Below are positions 6,466 through 8,097 of a DNA stretch of 8,097 nt, one piece after another. Both the position numbers and the translations under genes were made by a program. The notes beneath the pieces were generated by a model. The model was given only the letters and a program-made list of their open reading frames with translations. It was not told the origin of the DNA and did not search any database. This DNA is from JBDSTZ01 sp039927975 (GTDB lineage Bacteria > Pseudomonadota > Gammaproteobacteria > Burkholderiales > Burkholderiaceae_D). Location: NCBI GenBank assembly GCA_039927975.1, contig JBDSTZ010000376.1, positions 1 through 8,097 on the forward strand, given 5' to 3'. Position 1 is the stretch's first letter. Every line of letters starts with the position of its first letter.

Positions 6466-8096
6466 GGCAATTCCTTTTGATTGGCGCCCTGCAGCAGCCG
6501 CAAAATCTGGGTGTACTGAAACTCGTTGGCGAGCGTGGTCAGCGCGTGCGCCAGCGCTCGGTCGCCGAGTCCGGCGATGGCCGCCGCCACCCCCGTCGTA
6601 TCGAGCGCGACCAGGGCTTGCTGCAAGCGCTGGCGCTGCGCCGCCGGCACCGCCGCCAGCGCCGCGGCGTCGGGCAGCGGCGCCACTGCCGCGCCCGCGC
6701 CGCCTTCCTCGCGGTAGATGAACTGCACACCCAGATGCTTCTGCATCAAGGCGAACAGATCGGTTTCGTGGAAGGGCTTGCGCAGGAAATCGTCGCAGCC
6801 GGCGGCCAGGATGTCGGCCCGTTCTTCCTCGAAACTGCTGGCCGTCAGCGCGATGATCACGGTGGCGCTGCCGCCCGGACTGGCCTTGATGAGACGCGTG
6901 GCGGCGCGGCCATCCATGACCGGCATGCGCATGTCCATCCAGATCAGCTGGGCCGGCCAGGCGCGCCACAGCGCGACCGCCTGCTGGCCGTCGCAGGCTT
7001 CGCGCACCTCGAAGCCGAGCGGCGTCAACAGGCGCATCAGCAGTTGGCGCGCCTCGTCGCGGTCGTCCACCACCAGGATCCGGTAGCGCGGCTGGTCCGG
7101 CGCCAGCGCCGCCACCCGGCGCGCCAGCGGCTCCGGCGCGGCGGCCGCGCTCACCGCCGGCAGGGCCAGGCTGAAGCTGGCGCTGGTGCCATGCCCGGAC
7201 TGGCTGGCAATGCGCAGCGCGCCGCCCATCAGACGCACAAAGTTGCCGCTGATGGCCAGCCCCAGGCCGCTGCCTTCGCGCTGCGCGGCGCCGGCGCGCA
7301 CGAAGGCAGTGCCGAGCTGGTCGATCTCGGCGGCGGCGATGCCGATGCCGGTGTCGACCACGGCGAAGCCCAGCCGCCCCTCCTCCGGCTGCGGGTGAAC
7401 CCGCAGCGCCACCTCGCCGCGCTCGGTGAATTTGAATGCATTGTCGAGCAGGTTGATCAGCACCTGGCGCAGTTTGAGCGAATCGCCGCGCACGAAATGC
7501 GGCGCGCCGGAGAATTCGACCTGCAGCGACATGCCGCGCATCTCGGCCTTGAAGGCGAACATGTCCTCCAGTTCGTCGAGCATGGCGTGCAGGTTGAAAT
7601 CGCTGACCTCGAGCAGCACGTGGCCGGCGTCGATCTTGGCCAGCTCGAGCACCTGGTTGATCAGCGCGCGCAAGTGTTCGCCGCTGCGCAGGATGATCGC
7701 CAGATCCTGCCTGGTCTGGTCGGGCAGGGCGCTCTGGCGCTCCATCAGGCGGGCGAAGCCGAGCAGGGTGTTCAAGGGCGAGCGCAGTTCATGGCTCATG
7801 CTGGACAGGAAGGTGCTCTTGGCGGCATTGGCCGCCTCCGCGCTCTTGCGGGCGGCGCGTTCGGTTTCGGCCTGGCGCCGCTCGGTCAGGTCGAGCACGA
7901 AGGCCAGGCCTTGTTCCTGCGAGCCTTCGAGCAGGGTGCCGCCGATCAGCGCCGGCACCCGCGTGCCATCCTTGCGCAGGAATTCCTTTTCGTACTGGGT
8001 GCAGCTGCCGACGCTGCTCAGCTGGGCGACCTTGAGCCTGTCGAGTTCGCCGAATTCGGGCGGCGTCAGCGCGCTCCAGCTCAGCTTGCCCGCCGC
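6462..8096 (-). CDS. hybrid sensor histidine kinase, N-terminus beyond window
   Basis: The frame is open to the right edge, so 544 C-terminal residues are visible. An apparent start at 7958 is an internal GTG: the codons before it read TQYEKEFLRKDGTRVP, the typical end of a PAS domain, which closes with DLTERRQAE near residue 70. Next come HisKA (about 92-158) with phospho-acceptor His102 in SHELRSPLN, the HATPase domain (about 205-315) with N219 (LLDNAFKF), DTGIGI (248-253) and GSGLGL (275-280), then a receiver domain (about 338-455) with D344/D345, phospho-acceptor D388 (MDMRMP), T418 and K440 (RKPF). A helical tail of about 85 residues follows and shows no HPt-type HxLKG motif. All key residues are present, so the kinase should be active and is the likely donor for the REC-GGDEF-EAL protein and the likely target of the FIST protein, as NahK is of NosP. 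Its stop overlaps the start of the small ORF. Sensor domains and promoter are outside the window. Confidence 0.95.
   Translation of the reverse strand, partial: AAGKLSWSALTPPEFGELDRLKVAQLSSVGSCTQYEKEFLRKDGTRVPALIGGTLLEGSQEQGLAFVLDLTERRQAETERAARKSAEAANAAKSTFLSSMSHELRSPLNTLLGFARLMERQSALPDQTRQDLAIILRSGEHLRALINQVLELAKIDAGHVLLEVSDFNLHAMLDELEDMFAFKAEMRGMSLQVEFSGAPHFVRGDSLKLRQVLINLLDNAFKFTERGEVALRVHPQPEEGRLGFAVVDTGIGIAAAEIDQLGTAFVRAGAAQREGSGLGLAISGNFVRLMGGALRIASQSGHGTSASFSLALPAVSAAAAPEPLARRVAALAPDQPRYRILVVDDRDEARQLLMRLLTPLGFEVREACDGQQAVALWRAWPAQLIWMDMRMPVMDGRAATRLIKASPGGSATVIIALTASSFEEERADILAAGCDDFLRKPFHETDLFALMQKHLGVQFIYREEGGAGAAVAPLPDAAALAAVPAAQRQRLQQALVALDTTGVAAAIAGLGDRALAHALTTLANEFQYTQILRLLQGANQKELP
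6472..6476 (-). promoter_or_regulatory. Shine-Dalgarno AAGGA of the small ORF
   Basis: AAGGA on the minus strand lies 6 bases before the ATG at 6465, within the last kinase codons (for Lys-Glu). Its normal spacing is the main support, besides the two ATGA overlaps, that the 42-codon ORF is translated. Confidence 0.6.
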
Positions 8097-8097
8097 C

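Noticed and set aside
6462..6700. Kinase C-terminal tail considered as an HPt domain
   Set aside because: It is helical and contains one AHALT segment, but lacks the HxLKG context and the size of an HPt four-helix bundle; it looks like the tail seen after the receiver in other hybrid kinases.
6466..6969. Upstream extension of the small-ORF frame into the kinase gene (frame open to 6969)
   Set aside because: This part overlaps the kinase receiver domain and tail in a shifted frame and is of low complexity (Arg, Gly, Ala). Only the part from the ATG at 6465, with its own ribosome binding site, is supported.

Overview
The window looks like chromosomal DNA of a GC-rich betaproteobacterium, most likely Burkholderiales and perhaps the Massilia/Duganella side of Oxalobacteraceae. 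This is inferred from overall composition, strong G/C bias at third codon positions and protein style; there is no rRNA or marker gene to confirm it. I see no insertion sequence, CRISPR array, tRNA or prophage gene.

Layout. At the left edge (2-283, + strand) is the C-terminal end of an alpha/beta hydrolase. A short convergent intergenic gap (284-451) follows. Everything else lies on the minus strand and forms one signalling cluster, read from right to left: a hybrid histidine kinase whose N-terminus is beyond the right edge (8096-6462); a 42-codon small ORF (6465-6337); a response regulator with REC, GGDEF and EAL domains (6340-4424); a 256-bp gap with a candidate sigma-70 promoter and an AT-rich dyad; a PAS-PAS-GGDEF-EAL protein (4167 or 4095 to 1603); and a FIST-domain sensor protein (1606-452).

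How the genes work together. FIST protein + hybrid kinase + REC-GGDEF-EAL regulator is the known arrangement of the NosP/NahK nitric-oxide pathway, where a FIST hemoprotein controls a kinase encoded beside it and, in Legionella, a REC-GGDEF-EAL protein is the target. The cluster is therefore best read as a NosP-type system that sets cyclic-di-GMP, with an additional PAS-containing GGDEF-EAL enzyme inserted between the regulator and the FIST gene. Heme or NO binding cannot be seen in sequence. Both GGDEF-EAL proteins keep the GGDEF signature, an RxxD product-inhibition site and the expected EAL metal and catalytic residues, so either could make or break c-di-GMP.

Most unusual points. A small ORF fits exactly between kinase and regulator, joined to each by a 4-base ATGA stop/start overlap and with a Shine-Dalgarno sequence before each start. 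The regulator's receiver domain has Arg where the conserved Lys is expected. A third ATGA overlap couples the FIST gene to the PAS-GGDEF-EAL gene. A perfect 8-bp AT-rich inverted repeat lies over the predicted start of transcription of that two-gene unit.
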